64,000 bases of DNA from Minwuia thermotolerans (GCA_021604565.1 BQJF01000006.1:26867-90866); one strand, 5' to 3'. Shown: positions 47,752-57,549, counted from the first letter of the stretch. Notes: a model not told the origin generated them from the letters alone. Program-made: numbers and translations.

Positions 47752-49488
47752 TCAAGCCGTCTTGGCGACAGTCAGGCCCAGTTCCTCGATCATGGCGTCG
47801 CGCATCCGGAACTTCTGCGGCTTGCCGGTGACGGTCATCGGCAGTTCGCTGCGGAAACGGACATGACGCGGGATCTTGTAGTGGGCGATCTGGCCCTTGC
47901 AGAATGCCCTGACCTCGTCCTCGTCGGCCTTCTCGCCGGGCTTCAGCACCACCCAGGCGCAGACTTCCTCCCCGTACTTCTCGTCGGGAATGCCGAAGAC
48001 CTGGGCGTCGGCGATCTTCGGGTGGCGGAACAGGAACTCCTCCACCTCGCGCGGGTAGACGTTCTCCCCGCCCCGGATCAGCATGTCCTTCACGCGACCG
48101 GTAATGTTGCAGAAGCCCTCCGCGTCGATGGTGGCCAGGTCGCCGGTGTGCATCCAGCCATCGGCATCGATGGCTTCCGCCGTACGTTCCGGATCGTCCC
48201 AGTATCCCTTCATGACCGAATAGCCGCGCGTACACAGTTCCCCCTGCACGCCCGGTGCGACGGTCGCACCGTTCTCGTCCACCACCTTGCATTCCACATG
48301 CGGGTGGATGCGCCCGACCGTGGACACGCGCCGCTCCAGCGAGTCGTCGGTGCTGCTCTGGAATGAAACCGGGCTTGTCTCCGTCATGCCGTAGGCAATC
48401 GTGACCTCCGACATGTTCATCTCGTTCACCACCCGTTTCATCACTTCAGTCGGGCAGGGCGCGCCTGCCATGATGCCGGTGCGCAGGTGGGAGAAATCGA
48501 AGCTGGCGAAATCGGGATGGCCGAGTGCGGCCACGAACATCGTCGGCACACCGTAGAGGGTGGTGCACTTCTCCGCCGATACGGCGGCGAGGGTCGTGTC
48601 CGGATCAAAGGCCTCCGCCGGGAAGACCATGGTGGCCCCGGTGGCGATACAGCCCAGCGTCCCCATGACCATGCCGAAGCAATGGTAGAGCGGCACCGGA
48701 ATGCACAGGCGGTCCTGCTCTGAAAAATGCATGGCTCCGACCACGAAGCGCGCATTGTTGATGATATTGCGGTGCGTCAGCGTGGCACCCTTCGGTGCCC
48801 CGGTCGTGCCGGAAGTGAACTGGATGTTGATCGCGTCATCCGGGTCCAGGCTGGCCGTGATGGCATCCAGATCGGCTGCCGGGTTGGCGCGACCGACCGC
48901 CACGACGTCATCGAAGCTGTACATGCCGGCACTCTTCTCGCTGCCCATGCGGATCACGCTGCGCAGGGCAGGCAGCTTCTCCGACTTCAGTTCACCCGGC
49001 GCGCAATTCTCTATCTCCGGCGCCAGGGTGCGGATCATCTCCAGGTAGTCGGAGGTCTTGAAGGTCGCGGCGGTGACCAGGGCGACGCAGCCGACCTTGT
49101 TCAGGGCGTACTCCAGCTCCGACAGGCGATAGGCGGGATTGATGTTGACCATCACCAGTCCCAGCCGGGCGGTCGCGAACTGGGTCAGCAGCCATTCGGC
49201 GCGGTTGGGTGACCAGATACCAATGCGATCACCTTTCGCCAGACCAAGCCTGGCGAGACCCTGCGCCAGCGCATCGACTTCGGCGGACAGGTCGGACCAG
49301 GACCAGCGGATGTCCTGTTCCAGAAAGATGGCCGCATCGCGGTCGGCACAGCGCGCGGCGGTTTCGGCAAACACGTCGGGGATGGTCCGGTGCCAGAGCG
49401 GCACGGAGGTGTCGCCGACAACATGGGAGACACCGCCACGCGGCGTTGCATCATGGCTCTGGCCCTTGACGGGACTCTGTTCGTTCAT
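47752..49488 (-). CDS. AMP-dependent acyl-CoA synthetase
   Basis: 578 aa ANL-superfamily enzyme activating a carboxylic acid as acyl-CoA through an acyl-AMP. The P-loop-like motif is [18 protein letters not shown], followed by [48 protein letters not shown] in pieces, and the C-terminal Lys motif [10 protein letters not shown]. The substrate is probably a fatty or branched acid, as in the FadD-like/AMP-binding group; it cannot be fixed. A GGAGGAAG site precedes the ATG. It is divergent from the M16 peptidase pair. Confidence 0.92.
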   Translation of the reverse strand: MNEQSPVKGQSHDATPRGGVSHVVGDTSVPLWHRTIPDVFAETAARCADRDAAIFLEQDIRWSWSDLSAEVDALAQGLARLGLAKGDRIGIWSPNRAEWLLTQFATARLGLVMVNINPAYRLSELEYALNKVGCVALVTAATFKTSDYLEMIRTLAPEIENCAPGELKSEKLPALRSVIRMGSEKSAGMYSFDDVVAVGRANPAADLDAITASLDPDDAINIQFTSGTTGAPKGATLTHRNIINNARFVVGAMHFSEQDRLCIPVPLYHCFGMVMGTLGCIATGATMVFPAEAFDPDTTLAAVSAEKCTTLYGVPTMFVAALGHPDFASFDFSHLRTGIMAGAPCPTEVMKRVVNEMNMSEVTIAYGMTETSPVSFQSSTDDSLERRVSTVGRIHPHVECKVVDENGATVAPGVQGELCTRGYSVMKGYWDDPERTAEAIDADGWMHTGDLATIDAEGFCNITGRVKDMLIRGGENVYPREVEEFLFRHPKIADAQVFGIPDEKYGEEVCAWVVLKPGEKADEDEVRAFCKGQIAHYKIPRHVRFRSELPMTVTGKPQKFRMRDAMIEELGLTVAKTA

Positions 49489-49651
49489 GGGGCTGCTTCC
49501 TCCACCAGATGGTTCCTGCCGATCATCCGCTCCGGTCCGGTCGAGTCAAGGTGGCGCGGTCGCCGATGCGTGACTTGTCAAAGTGCCTCCATCTGGCCAC
49601 ATGATGCGGATACGAAAGCCGACCGCCCTGTACCGCATACGGAGAGATCGC

Positions 49652-51022
49652 TTGTCCCGCGTACTGCCGCCCACGCCTGCCCGTCTGCCCCTTCTTGCCC
49701 TTCTGCTGATGCTGCTGCTGCTGATCTGGCCCATGGATCGCGCATCGGCCGGACTCTTCGATGCCGAAACCTTCCGTCTCGACAATGGCATGGAGGTCGT
49801 GGTGATCCCCGACCACCGCGCGCCGGTCGTGGTCCACATGGTCTGGTACAGGCTCGGGTCGGCGGATGAACCGGTGGGCCGTTCCGGAGTGGCGCACTTC
49901 CTGGAGCATCTGCTGTTCAAGGGTACGGACAAGATCGCACCGGGCGATTTCTCGAAGATCGTCGCGGCCAACGGCGGGCGCGACAATGCCTTCACCTCGC
50001 TGGACTATACGGGGTACTTCCAGACGATTGCCCGTGACCGGCTGGAACTTGTCATGGAGATGGAGGCGGACCGGATGGTCAACCTCCGCCTGGACGAGAA
50101 CGATGTGGCGACGGAGCGTGACGTGGTGCTGGAGGAACGGCGCCAGCGTACTGACTCCACACCCCAGGGACAGTTCGGCGAACAGGCGCGCGCCGCGCTG
50201 TTCCTGCAGCACCCCTATGGTCGCCCTGTCATTGGCTGGCAGGAAGAGATCGAGAAGCTGAGCCTCGAGGACGCGATGGCGTTCTACAAGCGCTACTATG
50301 CGCCCAACAACGCGATCCTGATCGTGGCAGGGGACGTCACCGCAGCGGATCTGAAACCGCTGGCGGAGAAGCACTACGGCGTCATCCCCGCCAACCCCGA
50401 CACCGTGGTGGAACCTCTGCCGCTGGAGCCGCCGCACCGCGCCGCGCGCCGGGTGCTGCACAGCGATCCTCGCGTCGCTGTGACCTCGTGGCAGCGCCAG
50501 TACCTGGCGGACAGTATCGGGTGGGGTGAGCCGTCACGCAGCGCGCCGCTCAACTTCCTCGCGGAAATCCTGGGCGGTGGCAGCACCAGTCGCCTTTACC
50601 GCGCGCTGGTGGTTGACCAGGGTATCGCGGTCTCTGCAGGCGCCTGGTATTCCGGTGTCAGCCGGGGACCGGGCAACTTCGGACTCTATGCGACGCCAGC
50701 GCCTGACAACGATGTCGGCGCCGTCGAGACGGCCATGGACGCGGCGCTTGCCGAGATCATCGCCAATGGCGTGACGGAGGCGGAGCTGGAGCGTGCGCGC
50801 ACCGGGCTGCTGGCTGATGCGATCTATGCCCGTGACAGTCTGTTCAATGGCGCGCGCATCTTCGGCAATGCCCTGACCGCGGGTGCGACGGTGGAAGATG
50901 TGGAGAGCTGGCCCGACCGCGTCCGCGCCGTGACCTCGGAGGATGTGGTCGAGGCCGCGCGGGCAGTCTTCAGGATGGAACGTTCCGTAACCGCGATCCT
51001 GTCGCCGGAGGAGAAGTCATGA
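49652..51022 (+). CDS. M16 zinc metallopeptidase (active subunit), exported
   Basis: 456 aa from a TTG at 49652, after GGAGAG, which gives a clean signal peptide (RLPLLALLLMLLLLIWPMDRASA); ATGs at 49583 and 49604 are in frame. The inverted zinc motif HxxEH is in GVAHFLEHLLFKGT, and the third ligand Glu lies ~76 residues on in the NDVATERDVVLEERRQR region. Later, the substrate-binding LGGGSTSRLYRALV appears. It forms the catalytic half of a periplasmic M16 pair and may degrade signal peptides or small proteins. The stop overlaps the next gene as ATGA. Confidence 0.92.
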   Translation: MSRVLPPTPARLPLLALLLMLLLLIWPMDRASAGLFDAETFRLDNGMEVVVIPDHRAPVVVHMVWYRLGSADEPVGRSGVAHFLEHLLFKGTDKIAPGDFSKIVAANGGRDNAFTSLDYTGYFQTIARDRLELVMEMEADRMVNLRLDENDVATERDVVLEERRQRTDSTPQGQFGEQARAALFLQHPYGRPVIGWQEEIEKLSLEDAMAFYKRYYAPNNAILIVAGDVTAADLKPLAEKHYGVIPANPDTVVEPLPLEPPHRAARRVLHSDPRVAVTSWQRQYLADSIGWGEPSRSAPLNFLAEILGGGSTSRLYRALVVDQGIAVSAGAWYSGVSRGPGNFGLYATPAPDNDVGAVETAMDAALAEIIANGVTEAELERARTGLLADAIYARDSLFNGARIFGNALTAGATVEDVESWPDRVRAVTSEDVVEAARAVFRMERSVTAILSPEEKS

Positions 51023-52380
51023 GCTTTCACTGGACACCCTTCCGCAAGGCGGTCACCGCCGGTCTGAGCCTGTGTCTTGGCCTTGCGGTCATGCAGGGAC
51101 CAGTGCAGGCACAGGCCGCCGACAGCGATATCATCGAGGTGGTGAGCGACCGGGGAATCGTCGCCTGGCTGAAACAGGAACCCTCGATCCCGATGATCGC
51201 CGTCTCCGCGATGTGGCGCGACGGCGGATCGGTCTCCGATCCGGCGGCGCTGACCGGTCGCGCCAACCTGGTCTCCGGCCTGCTGGACGAGGGCGCGGGT
51301 GACCTCGACTCCCAGGCATTCCAGCAGCGGCTGGACGAACTGGCGGTGCGGCTGAGCTTCGATGCCGGGCGGGACAGTTTCTCCCTGTCATTGCAGACCC
51401 TGACGGCCAATGCGGCCGAAGCATTTCGGCTGACCGGGCAGGCCCTGACATCCCCACGGTTCGACGCTGAACCGGTGGAGCGGATCCGCCGCCAGATCCT
51501 GACCGGCATCGCCCGTTCGGCGCAGGACCCGAACAGCATCGCCGGGCGGCTGTTTTCATCACTCGCCTATGGTGATGACCCCTATGGCCGCCCGGTCGAG
51601 GGGACACTTGAAACGGTTGCGGCCATCGGGCCGGATGATCTGCGGGATTTCGTGGCGCAGCGCCTGGCCCGCAACAACCTGATCGTCGGCGTCGTCGGCG
51701 ATGTTTCACCGGAGGCGCTGAAGGATCTGCTGGACGCGGCCTTCGGCGGCTTGCCGGAGCGCGCGGTGCCGCTGGGACTGGGTGATGTTTCAATGCAGGC
51801 GGAGCGGGGCCTGACAGTGTCCGATTTCCCGACGTCGCAGACGTCCTTCATCTTCGGCATGCCGGGCCTGAAACGCGACGATCCCGACTATGACGCCGCC
51901 CGTGTGATGAACCACATGCTGGGCGGCGGTGGCTTCAGCAGCCTGCTGACGGAGGAAGTGCGGGAGAAGCGCGGCCTGACCTATGGCATCTACAGCTATC
52001 TCAGGCCGAGTGATCGCGATGGTCTCTGGCTTGGCGGGCTGTCGACCAGCAACGATCGGGCCGCCGAGGCCTGGCAGGTGCTGCGCCAGACCATCCGGGA
52101 CTATGCGGAGACCGGACCGGACGCAGAGCGGCTGGCGAACGCCAAGGCCAACATGAACGGGGCCTTCCCGCTGCGTCTGACCTCCAACAAGGGGATCGCC
52201 GGACTGCTGGTGGCGCTGCAGCGCTATGACCTGGGCAAGGACTATGTCGCCCGCCGCCCGGAACTGATCAATGCGGTCACGATCGACGACGTGAAACGTG
52301 TTGCCCGCCGCATCCTCGATCTTGATGGCATGCTCGCCGTAGCGGTCGGGCAGCCTGTCGGTCTCACCACGGGCCAGTAG
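51019..52380 (+). CDS. M16 peptidase-like protein (non-catalytic subunit), exported
   Basis: 453 aa with a signal peptide ending GPVQAQA. It keeps the M16 fold and the MLGGGGFSSLLTEEVREKRGLTYGIYS block that grips the substrate but has no HxxEH: the matching region reads TGRANLVSGLLDEGAG. It pairs with the active subunit encoded just upstream (ATGA overlap), as in M16B heterodimers of the mitochondrial processing peptidase type. Confidence 0.92.
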   Translation: MSFHWTPFRKAVTAGLSLCLGLAVMQGPVQAQAADSDIIEVVSDRGIVAWLKQEPSIPMIAVSAMWRDGGSVSDPAALTGRANLVSGLLDEGAGDLDSQAFQQRLDELAVRLSFDAGRDSFSLSLQTLTANAAEAFRLTGQALTSPRFDAEPVERIRRQILTGIARSAQDPNSIAGRLFSSLAYGDDPYGRPVEGTLETVAAIGPDDLRDFVAQRLARNNLIVGVVGDVSPEALKDLLDAAFGGLPERAVPLGLGDVSMQAERGLTVSDFPTSQTSFIFGMPGLKRDDPDYDAARVMNHMLGGGGFSSLLTEEVREKRGLTYGIYSYLRPSDRDGLWLGGLSTSNDRAAEAWQVLRQTIRDYAETGPDAERLANAKANMNGAFPLRLTSNKGIAGLLVALQRYDLGKDYVARRPELINAVTIDDVKRVARRILDLDGMLAVAVGQPVGLTTGQ

Positions 52381-52407
52381 GCAGGGGCTGCAGGCGCGGG
52401 AGACTGG

Positions 52408-52432
52408 GTACCCGGGTTCAAGCCCCGGGTAC
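52408..52432. terminator. Stem-loop between convergent genes
   Basis: Perfect 9-bp stem GTACCCGGG/CCCGGGTAC around loop TTCAAGC, 28 bases after the M16 stop and 36 before the stop of the convergent SDR gene. There is no T-tract, so it may be a bidirectional terminator or only a structured repeat. The inner part looks like a tRNA T-arm, but no cloverleaf fits. Confidence 0.55.
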
Positions 52433-52467
52433 GACGCAGTTTCCTTCAGTTCAATGCGAAGTCGGCC

Positions 52468-53226
52468 TCACGGACCGGCGATCATGCCGCCATCGACCGG
52501 CAGAGCCACGCCGGTGACATAGGACGCGCGGTCCGACAGCAGCCAGCAGGCCGCCTGGGCAATCTCCACCGGCTGCCCCAGCCGTTTCATGGCAGTGGAG
52601 GCCGACAGGGCATCGCCTGCGCGCGGATGGTTGCTGGCCAGCGAACTCAGCATCCGGGTCTCGATGGGGCCGGGGCAGACGCAATTGATGCGGATGCCCT
52701 TGCGCGCATACTCCATGGCGGCGCTGGCCGTCAGACCGACAACGCCATGCTTGGAGGCGACATAGGCCGGCATGTACTGCGCCCCTGCAAGTCCGGCAAT
52801 GGATGCCGTATTGACGATGGCGCCCGGCGTCCCCGCCTTCAGCATCGCCTGGATCTCGGCCCGCATGCACAGGAAGACACCTGTCTGGTTGACCGAAACG
52901 ACGCGGTTGAAGTTATCGAGCGATGACTCGGCGGTCTTTGCCCAGTCGCCTTCGATACCGGCGTTGTTGTAGGCCCCGTCGAGGCCGTCGAAGGCTGCGA
53001 TGGTGTCGGCAACCAGCCCCTCGACGTCGGACTCGCTGGTCACGTTCGTGACCCGCATCTGCCCGTTGCCACCGGCGGCCTTCATGGTCTCAAGCGTCTC
53101 CTCCAGCCCGGCCTTGTTGACGTCGGCGATCATGACCTGCGCGCCTTCCGCCGCGGCCAGGACTGCCGCAGCCTGACCGATGCCGCCCCCCGCGCCCGTG
53201 ATGAGAATCCGTTTCCCCTGTAGCAT
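52468..53226 (-). CDS. Short-chain dehydrogenase/reductase
   Basis: 252 aa classical SDR. NAD(P)-binding TGAGGGIGQAAAVLAA, the NNAG motif (YNNAGIEGD) and catalytic Ser in NTASIAGL with Tyr-x3-Lys in AYVASKHGVVG. An acidic residue after beta-2 (MIADVNKAG) suggests NAD preference. GGGGAGGA precedes the ATG. Substrate unknown. It is divergent from the BadH-like gene with 92 bases between starts. Confidence 0.92.
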   Translation of the reverse strand: MLQGKRILITGAGGGIGQAAAVLAAAEGAQVMIADVNKAGLEETLETMKAAGGNGQMRVTNVTSESDVEGLVADTIAAFDGLDGAYNNAGIEGDWAKTAESSLDNFNRVVSVNQTGVFLCMRAEIQAMLKAGTPGAIVNTASIAGLAGAQYMPAYVASKHGVVGLTASAAMEYARKGIRINCVCPGPIETRMLSSLASNHPRAGDALSASTAMKRLGQPVEIAQAACWLLSDRASYVTGVALPVDGGMIAGP

Positions 53227-53318
53227 GGCATTCCTCCCCTGATCGCCAGTTCCACATGATTGTAAGCCAGCGTATCATCTGTCAGTTTTAGATGAAGTTC
53301 AAATTGGGGGAGGCCGAT

Positions 53319-54065
53319 GTGCGTGGATTGAAGGACAGGGTGATCATTCTGACTGGCGGAGCCGGTGGTATTGGTCGTGCGACCGCCGGACGACTGGCGG
53401 AGGAGGGCGCAAAGGTCGCCATTCTGGATCTGAACGGTGACGGTGCGGCCACTGCGGCCGCCGAGATCGGCAATGGTGCGATCGGCATCGGGCTGGACAT
53501 TGCCGATCAGCAGGCGGTCATCGCTGCGGTCGACAGGGTGGAGGCCGAACTGGGCCCCGTCGGTGGTCTGGTGAACAACGCCGGCTGGGACAAGATGGTG
53601 CCGTTCCTGAAGAGCGATGCGGAGCTGTGGAAGCGCATCGTCGACGTGAACCTGTTCGGGCCGGTCAACGTCACCCATGCCGTGCTGACGAAGATGGCGG
53701 AGCGTGGCGAAGGCCGGATCGTGTCCGTTGCCTCCGACGCCGGGCGTGTCGGATCCACGGGCGAGGCGGTCTATTCCTACTGCAAGGGCGGCGTCATCGC
53801 CTTCATGAAGACACTGGCGCGCGAACATGCTCGGCAGGGCATCACCTGCAACTCGGTCTGTCCGGGACCGACCGACACGGCCCTGCTGCGAGACTTCGAT
53901 CCGGAGGGGAAGATCGTGGCGGCGCTGGAACGGGCCATCCCCTTGCGCCGGGTAGGCCAGCCGGAGGACTATCCGGGCATGATCGCGTTCCTGCTGTCGG
54001 ATGACGCGGCCTTCATCACCGGCCAGGTGATCAGCGTCAGCGGCGGCCTGAGCATGAGCGGCTGA
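53319..54065 (+). CDS. badH: 2-hydroxycyclohexanecarboxyl-CoA dehydrogenase-like SDR
   Basis: 248 aa from a GTG at 53319, 5 bases after GGGGGAGG; the ATG at 53292 has no ribosome site. It is an SDR with GGAGGIGRATAGRLAEEG, NNAGWDKM and SDAGRVGSTGEAVYSYCKGG catalytic region, close to BadH of Rhodopseudomonas palustris as I remember it (GWD after NNA, EAVYxxCKGG, LAREHARxGITxNxVCPGPTDTALL). BadH oxidises 2-hydroxycyclohexane-1-carboxyl-CoA to the ketone. The next gene resembles BadI, the ring-opening hydrolase, 47 bases downstream. The pathway's other genes are not in the window. Confidence 0.8.
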   Translation: MRGLKDRVIILTGGAGGIGRATAGRLAEEGAKVAILDLNGDGAATAAAEIGNGAIGIGLDIADQQAVIAAVDRVEAELGPVGGLVNNAGWDKMVPFLKSDAELWKRIVDVNLFGPVNVTHAVLTKMAERGEGRIVSVASDAGRVGSTGEAVYSYCKGGVIAFMKTLAREHARQGITCNSVCPGPTDTALLRDFDPEGKIVAALERAIPLRRVGQPEDYPGMIAFLLSDDAAFITGQVISVSGGLSMSG

Positions 54066-54112
54066 TACAGCAGCGCCCGCCAGAACCGAGAAAATGTGAG
54101 GAAACCAGTTTC

Positions 54113-54904
54113 ATGGCTTACGAAGACATCCTGTACGAGGTCGAGGACCATACAGCGACCATCACCATCAACCGGCCGGAGGTCTACAATGCCTTCCGCT
54201 ACAACACGGTGGTGGAGCTGATCGATGCGCTGATGACCGCCGGGTACGATCCGGACATCGGTTCCATCGTGCTGACCGGTGCGGGGCAGAAGGCATTCTG
54301 CACCGGCGGTGACCAGAAGAACCATGACGGGCAGTACCAGGGCGGTATCCGCGGCACTGTCGGCATGCCGGTGGAGGAACTGCACACCGCGCTGCGCGAT
54401 GTGGCGAAGCCGGTGATCGCCAAGGTGCGCGGCTATGCCATTGGCGGCGGCAACGTGCTGGCAACGCTCTGCGACATGACGATTGCCGCTGACACCGCGA
54501 TCTTCGGCCAGGTGGGGCCGAAGATGGGGTCCGTCGATCCGGGCTTCGGTACGGCCCTGCTCGCCCGCTCGGTCGGTGAGAAGAAGGCGCGGGAGATCTG
54601 GTACATGTGCCGTCGCTATCCGGCGGCAGAGGCAGAGGCCATGGGGCTGGTCAACAAGGTGGTGCCGGAACCGGATCTGGATGCGGAAGTGCGCGCCTGG
54701 TGCGATGAACTGAACGAACGCAGCCCGACCGCCATTGCGCTGGCCAAGAAATCCTTCAATGCCGACACCGAACTGATACGCGGCATCTCCGGCATGGCGT
54801 TCCAGGCCCTGAAACTCTACTACGACACCGATGAATCAAAGGAGGGTGTGAACGCCCTGGCCGAGAAGCGGAAGCCCGACTTCCGCAAGCACTACAAGCG
54901 ATAG
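54113..54904 (+). CDS. badI: 2-ketocyclohexanecarboxyl-CoA hydrolase-like crotonase
   Basis: 263 aa. It follows BadI almost throughout: INRPEVYNAFR, GQKAFCTGGDQKNHDG, MPVEELHTALRDVAKPVIAKVRGYAIGGGNVLATLCD in pieces, FGQVGPKMGSVDPGFGTALLAR, GEKKAREIWYMCRRY, LKLYYDTDESKEGVNAL. BadI cleaves the ring of 2-ketocyclohexanecarboxyl-CoA to pimelyl-CoA. MenB (naphthoate synthase) is the nearest other crotonase; the GDQ and YYDTDES blocks fit BadI better, but the two families are close. TGAGGAAAC precedes the ATG. Confidence 0.82.
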   Translation: MAYEDILYEVEDHTATITINRPEVYNAFRYNTVVELIDALMTAGYDPDIGSIVLTGAGQKAFCTGGDQKNHDGQYQGGIRGTVGMPVEELHTALRDVAKPVIAKVRGYAIGGGNVLATLCDMTIAADTAIFGQVGPKMGSVDPGFGTALLARSVGEKKAREIWYMCRRYPAAEAEAMGLVNKVVPEPDLDAEVRAWCDELNERSPTAIALAKKSFNADTELIRGISGMAFQALKLYYDTDESKEGVNALAEKRKPDFRKHYKR

Positions 54905-54908
54905 GCCG

Positions 54909-55502
54909 TCACGCTCCGCCGCTGTCGGCAAACTTGCCGATGGCGGCGAAGCCGCTGAACTGCGACGGTAACCGGCGGGCATTGCCCCGTTCGATCCCCC
55001 CCATGGCCAGCACTGCCAGGTCCGTGGCTGTGGCCAGTGCGGCAGCCCGGTAGAGGCCCAGCACCCGTCCGCCCGGGTGGCTGGCTGTCGGAAAGACCGG
55101 GGAAAGCAGGACCAGATCTGCCCCGGCGCGTTCTGCCCGGCGCAGGGCGGTGAGGGAATGACAGGCCGCGCTCATCAGCCGTCCCGGATTCGCCCGTCGC
55201 CAGTGGCGAACGGCTGCCGCCCCGAGCATGCGTTCCGGCACATGCAGGCCGTCGGCATTCAGTGCCTCCGCCAGTGCCGGATCACCCGAAACCAGCAGTA
55301 CCTGTCCCCACGCGAGCGTCGAGCGCCGCAAGGCAATGCCGAACGCCAGACGGTCAGGATGCCCGGCATCGCGCAGGATGACCGCCGCGCCTGCCGGCAG
55401 GTTCCGCGATGCATGGACCGGATCGGGCACGCGTGACAGGTCGGTGGGCATGACGATGGCGGGCAGGTCCGCGACAGAACGGATTGTTGCAACAGTTCCC
55501 AC
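54909..55502 (-). CDS. thiE: Thiamine phosphate synthase (ThiE/TenI family)
   Basis: 197 aa from a GTG at 55502; the internal ATG at 55451 would remove the first beta-strand. The TIM-barrel sequence has MPTDLSRVPDPVHASRNLPAGAAVILRD in pieces, then VLLVSGDPALAEALNADGLHVPE, CHSLTALRRAERAGADLVLLSPVFPTASHP and VLAMGGIERGN. It joins the thiazole and pyrimidine moieties of thiamine, or belongs to the related TenI proteins. Divergent from the YggS gene by about 20 bases; convergent with badI. Confidence 0.82.
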   Translation of the reverse strand: MGTVATIRSVADLPAIVMPTDLSRVPDPVHASRNLPAGAAVILRDAGHPDRLAFGIALRRSTLAWGQVLLVSGDPALAEALNADGLHVPERMLGAAAVRHWRRANPGRLMSAACHSLTALRRAERAGADLVLLSPVFPTASHPGGRVLGLYRAAALATATDLAVLAMGGIERGNARRLPSQFSGFAAIGKFADSGGA

Positions 55503-55522
55503 GCCGTGATTCCCTGCCTTCC

Positions 55523-56212
55523 ATGACCGACACTGCCGAACATGACATTGCTCACGCCCTGCAGGAAGTGCGGGATCGCATTGACGCCGCCGCCCGTGAT
55601 GCCGGTCGGGACCCGGCGGAGGTGTCGCTGATCGCCGTCTCCAAGACCCATCCGGCGGATCACGTCCGACCGGCAATCGATGCGGGCCAGCGTATCTTCG
55701 GCGAGAACCGGGTTCAGGAGGCGGAGGACAAGTGGCCTGCGCTGAAGGCGGATTTTCCCGACACCGAACTGCACATGATCGGCGGGTTGCAGAGCCGCAA
55801 GGTGGCACCGGCGGTCGCCCTGTTCGACGTGATCCATTCCATCGACCGTGAGAAGGTCGCCGCCGCCGCCGCCCGCGCCATGGCGGAACTCGGCCGCCGC
55901 CCGGCCTGTTTCATCCAGGTGAACACGGGGGAGGAACCGCAGAAATCAGGTGTCGTGCCCGCGGATGCGGACGCCTTCATCGAACGCTGTCGTCAGGTCC
56001 ATGACCTGCCGATTGCGGGACTGATGTGCATTCCCCCGGCGGATCAGGAACCGGCACCGCACTTCGCGCTGCTGGCGAAGATCGCGGCGCGGAACGGGTT
56101 GCAGGGTCTGTCGATGGGAATGAGTGCCGACTACGAGGTGGCGATCCAGTTCGGCGCCACGCTGGTGCGTGTCGGCACCGCCATCTTCGGTCATCGCGCC
56201 CCGATCACCTGA
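55523..56212 (+). CDS. YggS/PipY-type PLP homeostasis protein
   Basis: 229 aa. PLP binds the Lys in SLIAVSKTHPADHVRPAI, then FGENRVQEAEDKWP, LHMIGGLQSRK and the C-terminal LSMGMSADYEVAIQFGATLVRVGTAIFG. The protein is a single alanine-racemase-like barrel without the C-terminal domain and controls PLP levels. The open frame upstream to 55484 is excluded because MTDTAEHDIAHALQEV is the normal start. Confidence 0.93.
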   Translation: MTDTAEHDIAHALQEVRDRIDAAARDAGRDPAEVSLIAVSKTHPADHVRPAIDAGQRIFGENRVQEAEDKWPALKADFPDTELHMIGGLQSRKVAPAVALFDVIHSIDREKVAAAAARAMAELGRRPACFIQVNTGEEPQKSGVVPADADAFIERCRQVHDLPIAGLMCIPPADQEPAPHFALLAKIAARNGLQGLSMGMSADYEVAIQFGATLVRVGTAIFGHRAPIT

Positions 56213-56325
56213 TCGGGACTGTGACGCCTGTCACGTGAGGGTTGCGACATAGCGCGCTTTGGTTAAGATTCGCGCTGATCGCGTTGCGTCGTATGGCGCT
56301 TCGATACCAGTTTATGGAGGATACC

Positions 56326-57549
56326 ATGCTGACGCGCAGAAGCGTGCTTGGAGCCTTTGCCGGGGTTGCCGCAGTTGCGGCGGGCCTGTCGGGTGCTGCG
56401 GCCCAGGATGAAGGGCCGATCAAGATCGGCGAAATCAACAGCTATTCCGCCCTGCCAGCCTTCACCGAGCCCTACAGGAAGGGTTGGGAGATGGCGGTCG
56501 AGGAGATCAATGCCGCCGGGGGTGTCATGGGCCGCCAGCTGGAAGTGATCAGCCGCGACGATGGCGGCAAGCCGGGTAACGCGGTCAAGATCGCCGAGGA
56601 GCTGTTGAGCCGCGAACGTGTCGACCTGTTCGCAGGCACCTTCTTCTCCCACATCGGCCTTGCCGTCAGTGACTTTGCGGCCCAGAAGCAGGTCGTGTTC
56701 GTGGCAGCGGAGCCTCTGACCGATGCGCTGGTCTGGTCCAAGGGCAATCGCTACACCTTCCGCCTGCGTCCCTCCACCTTTGTGCAGTCCGCCCTGCTGG
56801 CGCGGGAAGCGGCCAATCTGGACGCCGTGCGCTGGGCCACCATCGCCCCCAACTACAAGTATGGTCAGGACGCGGTCGCTGTCTTCAAGGAAGAGCTGAA
56901 GCGGCTGAAGCCGGAGGTCGAGTTCGTCGAGGAGCAATGGCCCGCGCTTGGCAAGATCGACGCTGGTGTCACCGTTCGCGCGCTGGAGGCCGCAAAGCCT
57001 GACGCGATCTACAATGTGACCTTTGGCGGCGACCTGGCGGCCTTCGTGCGTGAGGGCAACCTGCGTGGCCTGTTCGAAGGTCGTGAAGTTGCCAGCCTGC
57101 TGACCGGTGAACCCGAGTATCTTGAGCCGCTGGGGGACGAGACCCCGAACGGCTGGATCGTCACCGGCTATCCCTGGGACGAGATCGAGAAGGATGAGCA
57201 CAAGATCTTCGTGAAGTCCTATCAGGACCGCTGGGGCGAGAATCCGAAGCTGGGTTCGCTGGTTGGCTACATCACCATTCAGGCGATTGCAGCGGCGATC
57301 GAGGAAGGCCAGACGACCAAGACCGAACTGCTGGTGCAGGCGTTCCGGGGTCTGGGATTCGAGACCCCGCTGGGGACGCTCTATTTCCGTCGAGCTGACC
57401 ACCAGTCGACGATGGGTGCCTATGTCGGCCGTACCTTCAACCGGGACGGCAAGGGCGAAATGGTCGGCTGGCGCTATGTCTCCGGTCAGGACGTGCTGCC
57501 GGGGCCGGACGTGGTCAACAAGATCCGCCCGAAGGATGACATCGACTGA
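56326..57549 (+). CDS. ABC transporter substrate-binding protein, amino-acid type (LivK-like), Tat-exported
   Basis: 407 aa from the ATG at 56326, after GGAGGA. The N-terminus is a twin-arginine signal (LTRRSVLGAFAGVAAVAAGLSGAAAQ). The mature domain is a periplasmic leucine-binding-protein-like fold: IKIGEINSYSALPAFTEPYRKGWEMAVEEINAAGGVMGR, then ISRDDGGKPGNAVKIAEELL, and FEGREVASLLTGEPEYLEPLG in pieces. No permease or ATPase gene is near, so it may be an orphan receptor, possibly passing ligand information to the following PAS/GGDEF protein. The ligand is unknown. Confidence 0.9.
   Translation: MLTRRSVLGAFAGVAAVAAGLSGAAAQDEGPIKIGEINSYSALPAFTEPYRKGWEMAVEEINAAGGVMGRQLEVISRDDGGKPGNAVKIAEELLSRERVDLFAGTFFSHIGLAVSDFAAQKQVVFVAAEPLTDALVWSKGNRYTFRLRPSTFVQSALLAREAANLDAVRWATIAPNYKYGQDAVAVFKEELKRLKPEVEFVEEQWPALGKIDAGVTVRALEAAKPDAIYNVTFGGDLAAFVREGNLRGLFEGREVASLLTGEPEYLEPLGDETPNGWIVTGYPWDEIEKDEHKIFVKSYQDRWGENPKLGSLVGYITIQAIAAAIEEGQTTKTELLVQAFRGLGFETPLGTLYFRRADHQSTMGAYVGRTFNRDGKGEMVGWRYVSGQDVLPGPDVVNKIRPKDDID

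Noticed and set aside
52380..52440. Possible tRNA gene because of a T-arm-like hairpin
   Set aside because: No D-arm, anticodon arm or matching acceptor stem could be built upstream within the M16 gene end, and there is no CCA-type 3' end.
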